From positions 124,001-188,000 of the forward strand of contig NW_020800391.1 in NCBI RefSeq assembly GCF_003590095.1: a stretch of DNA of 64,000 nt, in the 5' to 3' direction. Under the pieces are notes generated by a model. The model searched no databases, had not been told where the DNA came from, and was given only the letters and a program-made list of their open reading frames with translations. Position numbers and translations under genes: made by a program. The stretch is from Trichoplusia ni (taxonomy: Eukaryota > Arthropoda > Insecta > Lepidoptera > Noctuidae). How positions within the stretch are numbered: position 1 is the first letter of the stretch; every line of letters begins with the position of its first letter. This document shows, piece after piece, positions 1 to 11,114 of this stretch.

Positions 1-2101
1 TTATTCGTCTCCCACTCTATAACATTACTCGTAATTACGCCAGATACCTTAACGTATTCAACCAATTCGGATAATGTTGTGGTGCTTAGGACAAATGTCG
101 AAAGTTCCGCCTATTTAGTGTTAAGTATTACTTATTTAAACACGTACTTAGTCATTAATTACTTTGTCTCTCTTTCCCCATAACTATTGGTTACCTAAAT
201 TTTCCTTCTTACGGCAATGAATTAAATTCTCATTCATTTAAATTGGCACAAATTAACTACTAACAATCGATGTTGTAATGAATTTATACGATCGATAAAA
301 TTTAATGATTTTTAATAACAAAAAGTTTTCAACGTATAAATTTAATAAATGTGTTTGATAATCGACGATCAATTTTATATCAAAGTAATTTAATGTGTAG
401 ATGTATTATAAGTGTAGCTAGATGGAGATGTTTAGGCACGCGATCGACGACAGAAGTGTGGAAGCGTGTTGCTGATGAACGGCAATTTCCCTTTAAAAGG
501 CCATGTTGGGCTCCTAGAATAACATCAAATTCATATACAAATAATCGCATTGATTCAAATTATTTGGGGCCATACAAGTACTCTGTTTTCGCATATCTGT
601 CACACACACTTATGTTGTATTAATTCTCGATCCCATGCCTAATCCTCGTTCCAAATATATTGTAGATTTCGTATATCGGATGTCGAAACTGTTGTAAAAC
701 ATTTATACATCGTACCCTTAGGGTACATAGAGCATAGTTTATGTATAGGTATATTAGTTGAGTTATATTAACGATATTATTAGGATTATATAGATGTTCA
801 CGCATAGACCAGGCAAATTTGAGATGCAATCACTTTTTAGTCATACAGCTTTGTGATTTAGATTCCGGTGTTTGAATTCTATCAAAATGCATACACGTAG
901 ATTCGATAACATAGTTTCCTTTCTAATAATAGTATAGTATTTTAAATTCTGATTGATGTTAATATTTATAATCGTAGGACATGTTGTCGTTTTTGATGTC
1001 ATTATCACATTTCTACATACAACGTTTACAAATACAATTGTATGCTCCTCTGGTCTGTGTTATAAGATTGAATAACAATATGTTGTTGTGATCCCTATCC
1101 ATTATATAGTCATTAATGATCAGTGCAATTTATAATGCGAATTTTGTTTGTGTATATTAGTTCGTTAGTCAGTGTGTTGCTTGTTCACCAATTATTGCAG
1201 ATTCACTTCTCTCAGCTTACTCATGGTGCTACTTAGTTGTATTTATGTGGCTAAAGTATATCTTTCTTTGTTAAAACTTCCGCGCCTCTGTAAATAGTGT
1301 AACATACGCATACGAATCGATACATCGATTTGCTAAATATGATATAATTTATAATGGTTTTTAGTTGTAAGGACAGATTGTTGAGTGTATTCACGCTGGA
1401 CAAGATTTTCGAAGTTTTTTCTTAGATTTTTAGCACTGTGTTGCATCTGTATATAATATGAACTTAGTAAGACTCTCAGTCAGGTCAGTAATATCAAATA
1501 TTAACTCCTTAATCTTTTAAACTGGAAACATAAGTAGCAGTAACTAGCAGCACTTTGAAAACATCGTTTAGAATAGTTTCGCAATTTATCTATGTGTAAT
1601 GAAATGTTTTGGTGTTTCACACTCGTATTAAGGGAAATTATATAATAGTCGTAGACTTAGTAGTTAGTGTTGTATTATATTAGTCCGAGTTCATACCAGC
1701 AAGGCACTGCGCATCCCAGTGACAAGATGTCACGTCTAATAAAATGTACGCGTCGGTAGAACAGTGTTGTAGTTTAATTAGTGTTAAATTTTGTCTATAT
1801 GTGTAATTTAAAATTAATTCTTGTATACATAATATCGAACAGTCGGCTTGAGCACTGCCATGAGGTAACCTGTACATTTGTGTAGTCATGCGGTTATTAC
1901 TACAGTTAGGGAATTATAACTACACTTTAAGATCTAGCGGATGTATAAACATTTAATTTAATATGAATTATGCTTAGTTTGGTATTTGTATGTATTGATA
2001 ATGTGACTACACACCTTTACAATAAGTAATTAGAGAGTTTATGTCCAACACGCTGCTCAAATCGGTGCAGAAGCTAATTTCTTGATAAATAGAAAAATAA
2101 A
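1..2101 (+). other. No recognisable coding exon; possible 3' UTR of a + strand gene entering from the left
   Basis: The sequence is AT-rich with many stops in all frames. The short open frames here have no recognisable protein similarity or coding composition. A canonical AATAAA at 2096-2101, with a minus-strand signal just beyond it, suggests that a + strand transcript ends near 2.12 kb. No splice-bounded exon could be supported. The UTR reading is inference only. Confidence 0.3.
2096..2101 (+). terminator. Candidate polyadenylation signal, + strand
   Basis: An exact AATAAA hexamer in an A-rich context. It lies 27 bp from an oppositely oriented AATAAA, which is a typical tail-to-tail arrangement of two convergent genes. 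The upstream gene is not visible in this window. Confidence 0.35.
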
Positions 2102-2127
2102 GCAAATGAGACTGATATTAAATGTTT

Positions 2128-2133
2128 TTTATT
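2128..2133 (-). terminator. Candidate polyadenylation signal of the fibrinogen-related gene
   Basis: TTTATT on the + strand reads AATAAA on the minus strand, about 770 bp downstream of the FReD stop codon. Several other TTTATT hexamers occur between here and the stop, so this is one plausible end, chosen for its proximity to the opposing signal. Confidence 0.3.
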
Positions 2134-2906
2134 TACTTCATACTAAAAATATAAATATATCTTCCTACTGTATGAATATGAGTCTGAATAAACTTGACAA
2201 AATGTGTGGCGATTTATTTGGAGAGCACTAAAAACTTCTGGGTCAAGAAAACCTTTAGTTTATAGAAAAATATAGAATAAACCGCGACACAATTTGTTTA
2301 AAACCGATGTAAAACTACTAGGTACGATCATTACAAGAATAATAAAGACATAAACCGAGATAAGAGCACAATAATATAAAAAAATGGGCTGTACATCATG
2401 ATTGTAAAAATAATTATAACATCGCTAATCTTAGTTTTACATAAAACATACAATTCAATAGAACAATTTATTTTAGTACCGGTCTATACAAAGTTCACGC
2501 ATAATTTCTACTAAAGTAAACATAATTTATACAGAAACGCCTTAAAAATACAAATACAAATACCTACGTCACAACTGTCTACTCAATTGTCAAGATTATC
2601 TCGAATTTCCCAATAAGGAAACGTAAGTAATAATATCAAATGATTGCATGACCTGGGCACGTAACTACGGGACCCAAGGTTCCTGGCAATAGGCGAGTTG
2701 AGCTCTATATGAACTACATTATCGACGAACAATTATTCAAGGTATCCTACTACTCTATTTACATTGTTTTGGTAACTATACGAGTTGGAGCGAATTAACT
2801 AGGGTTGTAAGTACGTCACAAGGAACTGACGCTATCACTAATATACGCTAGCCTAGCTTAACATACGGTGCATTGCAGTTTACAGTTGGTGGCTAGTCCC
2901 ACGGAG

Positions 2907-3083
2907 TCACGCGTAGTTAGGGAAGAAGGCGTCGGCGGTAGGCTCGTCGTATCTGTACTGGCTATGGCTGGGGCTCAGGTCGTACGTGCCCTTTACATTA
3001 TTGGTTCGCAGTCCCGGTAACTTATCGGGGATCGGTCTCACTTTGTCGACGGGGGGTCTCAGTTCCGGACCTTCTAAAATTTT
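2907..3083 (-). CDS. FReD gene exon 8: C-terminal tail and stop
   Basis: Begins after TTATTTTCAG at phase 0 and ends at a TGA (2907-2909). It encodes 58 residues (starting KILEGPELRPPVDK, ending DAFFPNYA) rich in Pro, Arg, Asp and Tyr, lying beyond the end of the FReD fold. It has no domain I recognise. Codon use is GC-rich like the other exons, which supports real coding. Confidence 0.85.
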   Translation of the reverse strand, partial: KILEGPELRPPVDKVRPIPDKLPGLRTNNVKGTYDLSPSHSQYRYDEPTADAFFPNYA

Positions 3084-6000
3084 CTGAAAATAACATTAGC
3101 TGTTCGTTCTTGGGCTAAATATATCTCAATCATCATTCGCACACGTTGTGCTAACCTTTTCCTTTTTTTATGAAAGCGGGCTATAAAGTAGGTATGTGCA
3201 AAGACCAAGCCAAATAATCGCAGTGTTTTTCTCCCAAGCAGGTGCAAATATACAGTTAGAGACCCCAAGCTTTTCTGGAGATATACGGTCTCTGGTGGCT
3301 GGAGGCACCAAGCACGCGCTTTGGGTGACCAGGTATTAATCCACCACCGATTCCAAGATCCTAATAAAATATGAGTATGCAAATAAATAATATATAAAAC
3401 AGTGAATTCATTATACATATAATAGCTATGCCAAGCAATTTGATCTTGTAGGTTTACATTACCCTGTTCGTATCCATGTAGTCTATCGGCTTGCTGGCGG
3501 GCAGCGGTCTGATCATCATTTTGGTCTTAGTCAGAGGGAAGTTGGGACCCTTGAACGATATCCAGTACATGGATTGCCCTCGATTGTCTTCCGTAGTCAT
3601 TGAATACTTTCCGTTGAGATTACTGAAATTTAAATCATGGTTCCGAAAATCTCTCTTTTGACTGTACTTTAAACTTGGGGATAATGAAATTTTTTGAACA
3701 GTAACTACCTCTTGTCACATTCCTTGTACCACCAAGCGCCGCCATGCTCGGTCGCACACGCGCCTTCCTTCCACTCATCGTTGTCCACATCTAACGTTGA
3801 GAACTTCTGACCGGCGTGGTATGATAGTGAATCACCTGCAAAACAGATCATTTAATATCCGATTCGCGTGTCAAAACTATCTTCGATCATTTTGCCAGCA
3901 TGGTCATTTAAGCTGAGATTGTACTGATTAAAGTTGATGGCATGCAGAAGAAGATAGATCTCGATGGGGTGTAATTGGGAGGCCTATGTCCAGCACTGCA
4001 TGAATGTTGATAGGAAGGGGGTTGGACACAAACCTGCAGTTCCATAGAAGGTGCCTAGTGTGCTGATCCTGTAGCCCTCATGCTCCGGTCCTACAGTGAA
4101 GACCGAGTAGCCAGCGTACGCGTCCTGCCCGTGCTGTGTCTCCATCTCTATCCTCAACTCATACAGTTTCTGATTAGTCAGGTAGTTCAGCTTCTCCAGC
4201 CCCAGCCAGAACTCGCCAGCGAGATTACCAAAACCGTACTCGTAGTCAGACCAGCCCTTGTAGAAATCTTGAGATCCATCGAATCGATTTTGGAACACCT
4301 AAAAAAGAAGTTTGGTACTTTTATTGGTTGTACTTATAGATATATATAGGTTGAAATTGGGAAGTGCTCGAAGCTAGCACTTCCTTAAGAAAGTGAACTG
4401 ACAATAATTAGGAATCCCTGAAGTGATGATGCTATCTATAAAAAAAACTATTGCGCAATACCGAAATATATCAGCTGTGTTGAGTAAACAAACCCATTAG
4501 TTAATAGGACTTATCTGTCACATTGCCATTGTCATAAACATTGGTGGACTTCGGACTTTATTCGTTTGCCTTGAGCGATAAGGTCCGGACTTAGTTGTTT
4601 GGATCTGAGGAATTTGTATTTTGGACTTGTGTACTTTTGAACATCTCTTACTATGATAATAGTTTTTTTTTGGTAAACAGGTTTGTGAGATTCGATGTTA
4701 CATGAACACTTCAAGGTCATACAGATGTTAAAATGTACAACCGTTGTATAATAAAGCGTGTTTTTCACTGAAATATGCTTTGCGTATTTTTTGACCGAAG
4801 GATGTTTTTTACCTTCAACGTGAAAAATAATTCATATCAGCTGATAATATATGTTTATTATCAAACACGGCCTGTTTATGACCGATAAAACAATAAGCGA
4901 CCTTGGTTTTATTCGATTTATTGTTATTTGCGTAAGACAGAGGATTGGTGACTTCACTATATTTGGAATAAAGGATATTCGAATTCATTCTTTGCTCGAA
5001 ATAACACTATCATTTGATGATTTCTATCATTTCACCATAATTATTCAAGGATAATTTTTCTTAAATTTTGCTCTCTGGAAGTCATAATCCGGGTCAAGTC
5101 AAAGTAGTATAGTATGGTTTCAGTCAGGGGAACCCTTGGACAGGATTCATTTTCCGTTGTGTCTTATGAAATAAAAATCCTATGCGACGAATTTGTCATG
5201 GGCTTCTAGTGACTGACGCAAAACCAGGCACAGATACAAGGTGAGAGATATTTATTTTTTAATGTCTGAATATAATTAAAGAATTTGGTTGATCGACGCT
5301 GTAGATTAAAGAGGGTAGGATTTATTGAACGACGTATTGAGCTAGTTGGCCGGAACTTTTTATTAGGAGAAATAGTAATTACCGTCCATCCTCCGCCTGC
5401 GGTGGTGAGATCACACAGCACATAGAAGGGCTCCATATCCTCGGGTCGTATCTTGTAGATCCCGGACACATTGAACCCTTGGACCTGGATCTCGTGACAG
5501 TCTGTCGGGTAACGCTCTGAACGATCCACTCTGTTTGACCTGGAAATCATTATTTTTGGTAAAATAATCATTTTCTCGAATGAGATGGCGCGACGAACTG
5601 GATGCGTACCACAAACAGTGGATGGCAAAAGCAATAGACCGGACAGAGTGGAAGAACCTAAGGGAGGCCTTTGCCCTGCAGTGGGAAAGTAATGGCTGAA
5701 AAAAAATAAATAAAAAAAACATTTTACATAATAAACGCTATAAAAGCATTAGTCGTCTCTATCAATGTTATTTTTATCTGCGTCACCTATCCAACACTAA
5801 ATATGTTGAGATAGGTTATCTGCGACCATAGTTCGTGGTTTTAAACAATATAACTAAAAACAATGCCGATGTAGGTATGTACCTTGTAGCTTACAATGAA
5901 ATTGAGACATCGCACAATCACCGGTATTATAAATAAACCTTACTCAGTTCATAAGGATAATTGTGTGTATCAAACAATGAACCACAACACTGATAAAGTT

Positions 6001-9000
6001 AGGTAAAGTATTTTCTTTCGTTATTTAAATATTATCGCAAACGTTGTGTCAATTGTGTACCCACCGGTCAGTATTAATACAAATGAGGTGGACATTATGT
6101 AAACGAGGTTAGAGTTGTTATAACATTGACACTTGAGACAAAACAATGGCACGCGCGGACCTTAGCTGACTCCACATTCAACAAACATTGAGTTATCGAC
6201 TTTCAGATACTCACTTGCATTCACACTTCTTGTTTTTCTGTTCTCGTAAAGTCTTCCTGAACTCGTTGATCAGTGACATGGTGTCCACGGTGCCCGTGAC
6301 GTCAGACCTAAAACAATGCGACACATTATCTTCTTGTATCACTACGAAATAGTAACGCATTCCATTGACATTGTTGAGAATGAATAATTATACAATAACA
6401 ACACAACAACAGTGATCTCTGAGTTGAGAAATGAGGAATGTTTGCAATTAAATATGCTTGTCTGGTTCTCTTGAGATCGTAAGATTTTAAGCAAAGATAA
6501 AATTTCCTCAAAAACTATCTGGTCTTGTCAAGTTTAAGTGAGACTCCAATCAAAACTTTTGATTTTAGAAAGGCTTTTCCAGGGATTTTTGAAACATAAT
6601 AAAATTTCATTCTTTCTATGGAGAAAACATGAAAGAAAGTCAGAAATCTCTCTATGAAACCATTTGTGACAGAAAGTTTTTTGAACCTGTGCCTTGAAAA
6701 CTGTACCTCCACGGAAAACTTTAAAAAAAACTTATTGTAAAGAAAAACTCTCACGGAATCTTAAGAAAGATGTGAAAATCAAAACATCCTAACAGGGCTG
6801 TACATTGTAATCTGTAATGTCTGACCTGCCGCCTGAGATTTCTCACAAATGGTGGGAACAATAACGAGAACCACTGGGTTCGAGTTGTTTGTTTTTTCCT
6901 TTATACATTTTATTGTATAGAGGAAAAAATCGTAAAGAAAAACTTTCCTTCCCACTGCTTAATGCCTATGGTTTCTGTTGTAAGCCATATTCTTTTTAAT
7001 TTTGCCTAAATGTTATGTGGAATTTTAAGTTTGACTGACTAAAAACTTTTTTGGGCACGCTTCAGTTAAGGAATCTTGTTATTTAGTATGATGCAACTGA
7101 CAAAAACATATGTGTAGAGCGAAATAAAGACCTTTTTGGGACATCGCCACTTCCCCTAATTCACCAACTCCTTGCTACTTCGATGTACTTACTTGGCAAA
7201 TGTTCTCGTGTACTGTCTGCTCTTGACCTCGGAGATAGTCGCCACGATGGAGTCCACGCCGGTCTGGATGCTCTTCATGTGGTTCTCCAAGAACGTCAGC
7301 CGAGTGTCCAGGGTAGAATCTATATGGTAATCGGCGCCTTCGGCTGAAATCACATCAGAAACTATTAGGACAGAGTACTCGATCAAAGGACCTACCAGTA
7401 CATCGTAAAGTAATAAACACAGTTGTGAAAGAGACAACGCTATAGGTACTCGTAGCCCTGTCACGCTTACACTACTGCATAATGGCCCATTTAGACGATG
7501 CGAGGAATATCGTGCAAGTTTTAATACATTGTGCAGCGGCGCTGCACATCTATCTATCTAGGTATCTATGGTGACATATAATCGCCCCCAATATATTATA
7601 ACTTGCACCATATTTCTTCCAGCATCTAAATGGGCCTTTAATATTATTTTACGATATAGTGGTTTGCCTTTAAGTCATAAACTAAAAGTTTATTTAAATA
7701 CACCCCAAATTTAAATAATTAATCGTGTATTAATTAAAGCTTTCGGAAAATGTGAGCTGTGAAATAAATTAAATTGGTAGACTGTGGAATAGATATAGAC
7801 TGGCTAAAGAACACCTGTTTCTATACCCGAAAATTAAAAAAGTGACTTAAAAAGTCTACTTATCGCTAAATCACACCTTGAAGTGGAAAAGACAGTATGA
7901 GATTTGAGTCTTAAAACTAAATTCTTTCAAAGAAGTCATTCAGTTTTAAATCTACCGACTCTTAATATCTAATGAAGGAATTCCAAATAATGAGTTCAGG
8001 AATATCATTCAATATTTACTGATTGCGTGACGTAATAGTAGTTTTAGTAAATATAAATAATTGGTATTCAAGTGTTCGTCATAGTTTTAGTCTATAGACC
8101 TTTGTACGAAGAAATATGAGTTAACAACAACGGTAGACTGCGAATGCCCTAAGACGGATATATTATTCGAAAAAAATATTTAATTTTTCTTTTCTTAATT
8201 ATAAACAGTTTAAAGAAATCGGAAGAGGAAGTGTAAGGTCCCAATAACGTTAACCAAAGATAAACCCTTATTTGTAACAGTGAAGTTTTCTTGATCAATA
8301 ATTTATTTCTTTTAATTTATGTTACATTTTTTAGTACCTATCTCACAGACTCGTCAAATAGTATAACTATCTAATACGTCGACATTCTTACGTCATCAAA
8401 TAATATTTTTGAAATATTTATGTTCACGTGCCACAATGAAATAAGTAGCTTATATAATTTATTTCGAAAAAAATATGTTAACCGAGTTTTTAGGAGGTAT
8501 TTTTAGAAACAACATAAATATAGGTATCACACAATTGTTTTAATATCTTTATTATCCAACAAAAGGAAAAACGAGATTTTCCACACTATACTTAACCACG
8601 AAAATCCAAAAACATATAAGTGCATTTTAAAATAAACACAATCAGGAAAAATTGCCGTTTAGAAAACAGTTACCCGTACGCAAATTTAACGCAGGAAACA
8701 ACTTTCGGAATCCATACAAAGTCAATTCAAAGTAATTTTGGCATAACCATACAAAATATTCGCCACGTGATCAAAAATTGTATGGAAGGCTTCTTTTTTT
8801 AAGTTGTTTGTTCCGCATTTTAACATCGTTTTCGATACATATTTTAGGAATAATGGTCAAGAAAAGAAAAATTGGAATGACAGTTTCCAAAAAAGGCCAT
8901 TTTAATAACTCTTGTTGCTTTCAAAACTCTTTGTTAAAGTTTTCCCGAATACAGGGCTTCAAACCGACTTACCCTTCTTGGGAGCTGCGGCCGGGAGTGC

Positions 9001-11114
9001 TTTGCCTACAAATAATTTCGTCTATTTATTTACAAGTATTGATCTTGATTTGACCTCATCAAATCAAATAGGTACTTCATTAAAAGATCGTTAACGAAGC
9101 AAATCGGTATAAAAATAGCTGTTTGTAAATTATACATTAAGCAAATTTGTAATAATAATAATATTAATAATTCTATTCTATATTATAGTATTTCGGATTA
9201 AATAAAATTGATGGACGTTTAGGTGATGAATTAGCATATATATTAATAAAGTAAATAAATTAAATAGTCATACCAGAAGAAATTAGATAAGTAATTATTA
9301 TGGCAATATTTTCGAATTTAACGCCGATAAGAGAAAATGTACGCGGCTATGTATTTCCAGATTAATAAATAAACTTCATAATGACAATAACACAAAATAA
9401 TAGGAAGCAATGGAATAAAATTATCATAACATAAAAAGTATATTCCTAATTACGTGACATTGTAATATTTTTGAAAGAAATATAAGGTTTTTCAATGTAA
9501 TTCGGGTCAATCTGATAAAAAAGAAACAAATTTCGAATCAAACACACTTTAAAATTGAGTAGGAAAACTGCCAAGACAAAATAAAATTAAGTCACATTAC
9601 CCTACTGTCGCGACTTAAAGATTTTTTTTTTTAGTTTTGAAAGCCAAACAGCTCTCTACATGGCACTAAATCACTTCAAGGGTGATAGACCAGCTGATGG
9701 TTACACAACGATGGGCCAGCAAAATATACCTACTACATATTAAAAAAAAAACAATGATGGTGCAATCATCTTTAAAAATTACAGGAATTTTGAACAAACT
9801 TTACAGTCAGAATACAGACTCGTATGGTTCAACGAGTAAATTCGTTGTGGGATTTTGTGATGCCTATTTAGGCAATTTTTTCTTGATCTTACCTATTTTA
9901 ACATAGGTTTTTGAATTTCGAAATGCGGATTTACGACCATTTTGTCGACCAAAAATACGATTATTCTTTTAGCGAGAAAACAGTGATAAATAAATATTTT
10001 ATGGAAAACAAATACTGTAACGGTAGTAGGAAAATATTCCCCTAAATTAATTACCGTATACAATGCCTTTTTAAATTTCATGATTTTATTTTATAACATT
10101 TTAAAATTTTGAATATATCGTAAGCATAACCCCATATTAAATTAAAATAAATGTAATATATAATGTACTTAGTTCGGAAATGACAAAATTCATCAAAGAT
10201 TATAACGGTAAATTTGTATAAAATATATTATAACTAAAAATATTTAAGTAAAATAGAAGCAAAGAACCAGTCCTTGTTATTTATACGTATATGCTTAACA
10301 GCAACTTTCATAATATGTATAATGATAAAGGCGGTTTACATGGCATTAAGCACTGGTTTACTCACACAATGGAGAGTTTTGCCGACGCTGACGCGTATCT
10401 GCTGAAAAATCTGAAAATCTAGACTGATATTTTCTATTTAACGTTTTTTTTTAATTTTACTATTCTCCCTAATGATTTAAAACAAAAATTACTTACTCCG
10501 TTAAAAAATCGAAAGCTATAAATAATAATATAAATATGATTTGAATGGAATCATTCGACGTTCGATATTAATTCTCGCAATATTTTCCAGCAGACCTTAT
10601 TATATTTAAACAAATAGACGGTACCTATGGATCCAGTGCGGGACGACGGTCTCTTTTCCACAAAGAATTTGAGGGTGTTCATATCAGACTTGAGCGCGTG
10701 TAAGGTGGAATCCAACTTGTCAGCGCATGTGTCCGTACGAACAGCATTCCCAATTTCCGCCAACTGCTTCAATATAACATTAGTCTTCTCGTGCACTTCA
10801 ATGTCCAGTCTGTTCAGTCTGAAATCTATGCTGTCAACTTTTTTGAGGTATTTTTCACTGGAAGTTATGCTCTCCATTAATTTTTCCACAATAGCGTCGT
10901 TGTCCGACGGGGATCCCTGGGCCGCCCTGGTGTAGTTTTCCCGCCGTCTGTTGGACAGCATCGCGTCTGTCAATTCCTCTTCGTACTCCTTTTTCCACAA
11001 GGACTTGTCGGGATAATCGTTTTTCCGGCGTCCCCTTTTATCCCTATTCACTTCACAAGATACTGTCGTTAGGGCGATAATTGCTATCTGTAGCACCGTC
11101 AGGTTTGGGAACAT
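2907..11114 (-). CDS. Secreted coiled-coil protein with C-terminal fibrinogen-related domain (isoform from proximal first exon)
   Basis: Eight coding exons in transcript order: 11114-10625, 7343-7193, 6307-6215, 5539-5383, 4298-4034, 3835-3709, 3622-3463, 3083-2907, giving 539 aa. Every junction is GT-AG and the phases match. Residues 1 to about 20 are a signal peptide (MFPNLTVLQIAIIALTTVSC). An acidic/basic linker with an NYT glycosylation site follows, then heptad-like coiled coil to about residue 210. The fibrinogen-related domain spans about 255-470 with four conserved cysteines (DCHEI, LCDL, GACA, KECD), the GGGWTVFQNR signature, and a calcium-loop-like DVDNDEW followed by ACA. A 59-residue Pro-rich tail ends the protein. 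FReD proteins are secreted lectins or signalling ligands. Signal peptide, coiled coil and FReD is the architecture of insect Scabrous and of angiopoietin-like or techylectin-like proteins, and I cannot say which orthologue this is. The gene has a second first exon at 22756-23191. Confidence 0.88.
3463..3622 (-). CDS. FReD gene exon 7: end of fibrinogen-related domain
   Basis: Starts at phase 2 after AAATTTCAG and ends AACAGG before GTAATG at phase 0. It encodes the final FReD strands, NLNGKYS through GQSMYWISFKGPNFPLTKTK to MMIRP, the usual closing motif of the domain. Reading through the donor reaches a stop within three codons, so the intron must be spliced out to add the tail. Confidence 0.9.
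3709..3835 (-). CDS. FReD gene exon 6: calcium-loop and ligand-pocket segment
   Basis: Phase 1 to phase 2. It encodes GDSLSYHAGQKFSTLDVDND, then EWKEGACATEHGGAWWYKECDKS. In the FReD family the DxDND loop binds calcium and the C...C pair beside it frames the acetyl-group or ligand pocket. Both are present here. Confidence 0.92.
3963..4012 (+). repeat. LINE 3'-tail fragment in FReD intron
   Basis: The stretch GGGAGGCCTATGTCCAGCAC followed by TGCATGAATGTTGATAGG resembles the widespread lepidopteran RTE/CR1-like LINE tail (GGAGGCCTATGTCCAGCAGTGG). It lies wholly in intron 5, close to the exon at 4034. Confidence 0.45.
4034..4298 (-). CDS. FReD gene exon 5: core of fibrinogen-related domain
   Basis: Phase 0 to phase 1, 265 nt. 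It encodes VFQNRFDGSQDFYKGWSDYE, GFGNLAGEFWLGLEKLNYLT and RIEMETQHGQDAYAGYSVFT, the most conserved FReD core. A short LINE-tail-like stretch sits in the intron just beyond its donor (about 3963-4012). Confidence 0.94.
5383..5539 (-). CDS. FReD gene exon 4: start of fibrinogen-related domain
   Basis: Phase 2 to phase 0, 157 nt, ending ACG before GTAATT. It encodes YPTDCHEIQVQGFNVSGIYK, then IRPEDMEPFYVLCDLTTAGGGWT. This holds the first two domain cysteines and an NVS glycosylation site. A LINE C-terminal relic lies 44 bp beyond its acceptor in intron 3. Confidence 0.92.
5583..5720 (+). mobile_element. LINE retrotransposon C-terminal relic
   Basis: An open + strand frame from 5583 to a TGA at 5697-5699 reads RWRDELDAYHKQWMAKAIDR, then TEWKNLREAFALQWESNG. 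This is the typical C-terminal end of a lepidopteran non-LTR retrotransposon endonuclease/reverse transcriptase polyprotein. An A-rich AAATAAATAAAA tail follows, as expected for a 5'-truncated insertion. It lies in intron 3 of the FReD gene, antisense to it. Confidence 0.75.
6215..6307 (-). CDS. FReD gene exon 3: coiled-coil to domain linker
   Basis: Phase 2 to phase 2, 93 nt. The acceptor is TTGTTTTAG and the donor GTGAGT. It encodes SDVTGTVDTMSLINEFRKTL, then REQKNKKCECK, a charged helical linker ending in two cysteines that could form inter-chain disulfides, as in other oligomeric FReD proteins. That role is inference. Confidence 0.85.
7193..7343 (-). CDS. FReD gene exon 2: coiled-coil segment shared by both isoforms
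   Basis: Phase 1 to phase 2, 151 nt, with acceptor GATTTCAG and donor GTAAGT. It encodes EGADYHIDSTLDTRLTFLEN, then HMKSIQTGVDSIVATISEVK, with leucine, isoleucine and valine in heptad-like spacing. It accepts a one-nucleotide overhang (G), which both first exons supply. Confidence 0.85.
10625..11114 (-). CDS. FReD gene proximal first coding exon (signal peptide and coiled coil)
   Basis: An ATG at 11114 opens 163 codons plus one base, ending CATAG before GTACCG at phase 1. A hydrophobic signal peptide is followed by a basic linker (NRDKRGRRKN), NYT, and a coiled coil containing SSEKYLKKVDSIDFRLNRLD. The distal first exon aligns with it through SSEKYLK/SSERYLK, LNRLD/MNHLD, HEKTN/HERTN and ILKQL/ILKYL, so the two are paralogous. 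Confidence 0.85.

Noticed and set aside
3074..3418. 114-codon minus-strand open frame
   Set aside because: It lies almost entirely in the intron between FReD exons 7 and 8 and touches exon 8 in another frame. Composition is not protein-like.
5206..5722. Longer minus-strand open frames (142 and 103 codons) over FReD exon 4
   Set aside because: They are exon 4 extended into both introns, or a shadow in another frame. The exon limits are set by splice sites at 5539 and 5383.
10627..10935. 102-codon + strand open frame
   Set aside because: Antisense shadow of the GC-rich proximal FReD first exon.
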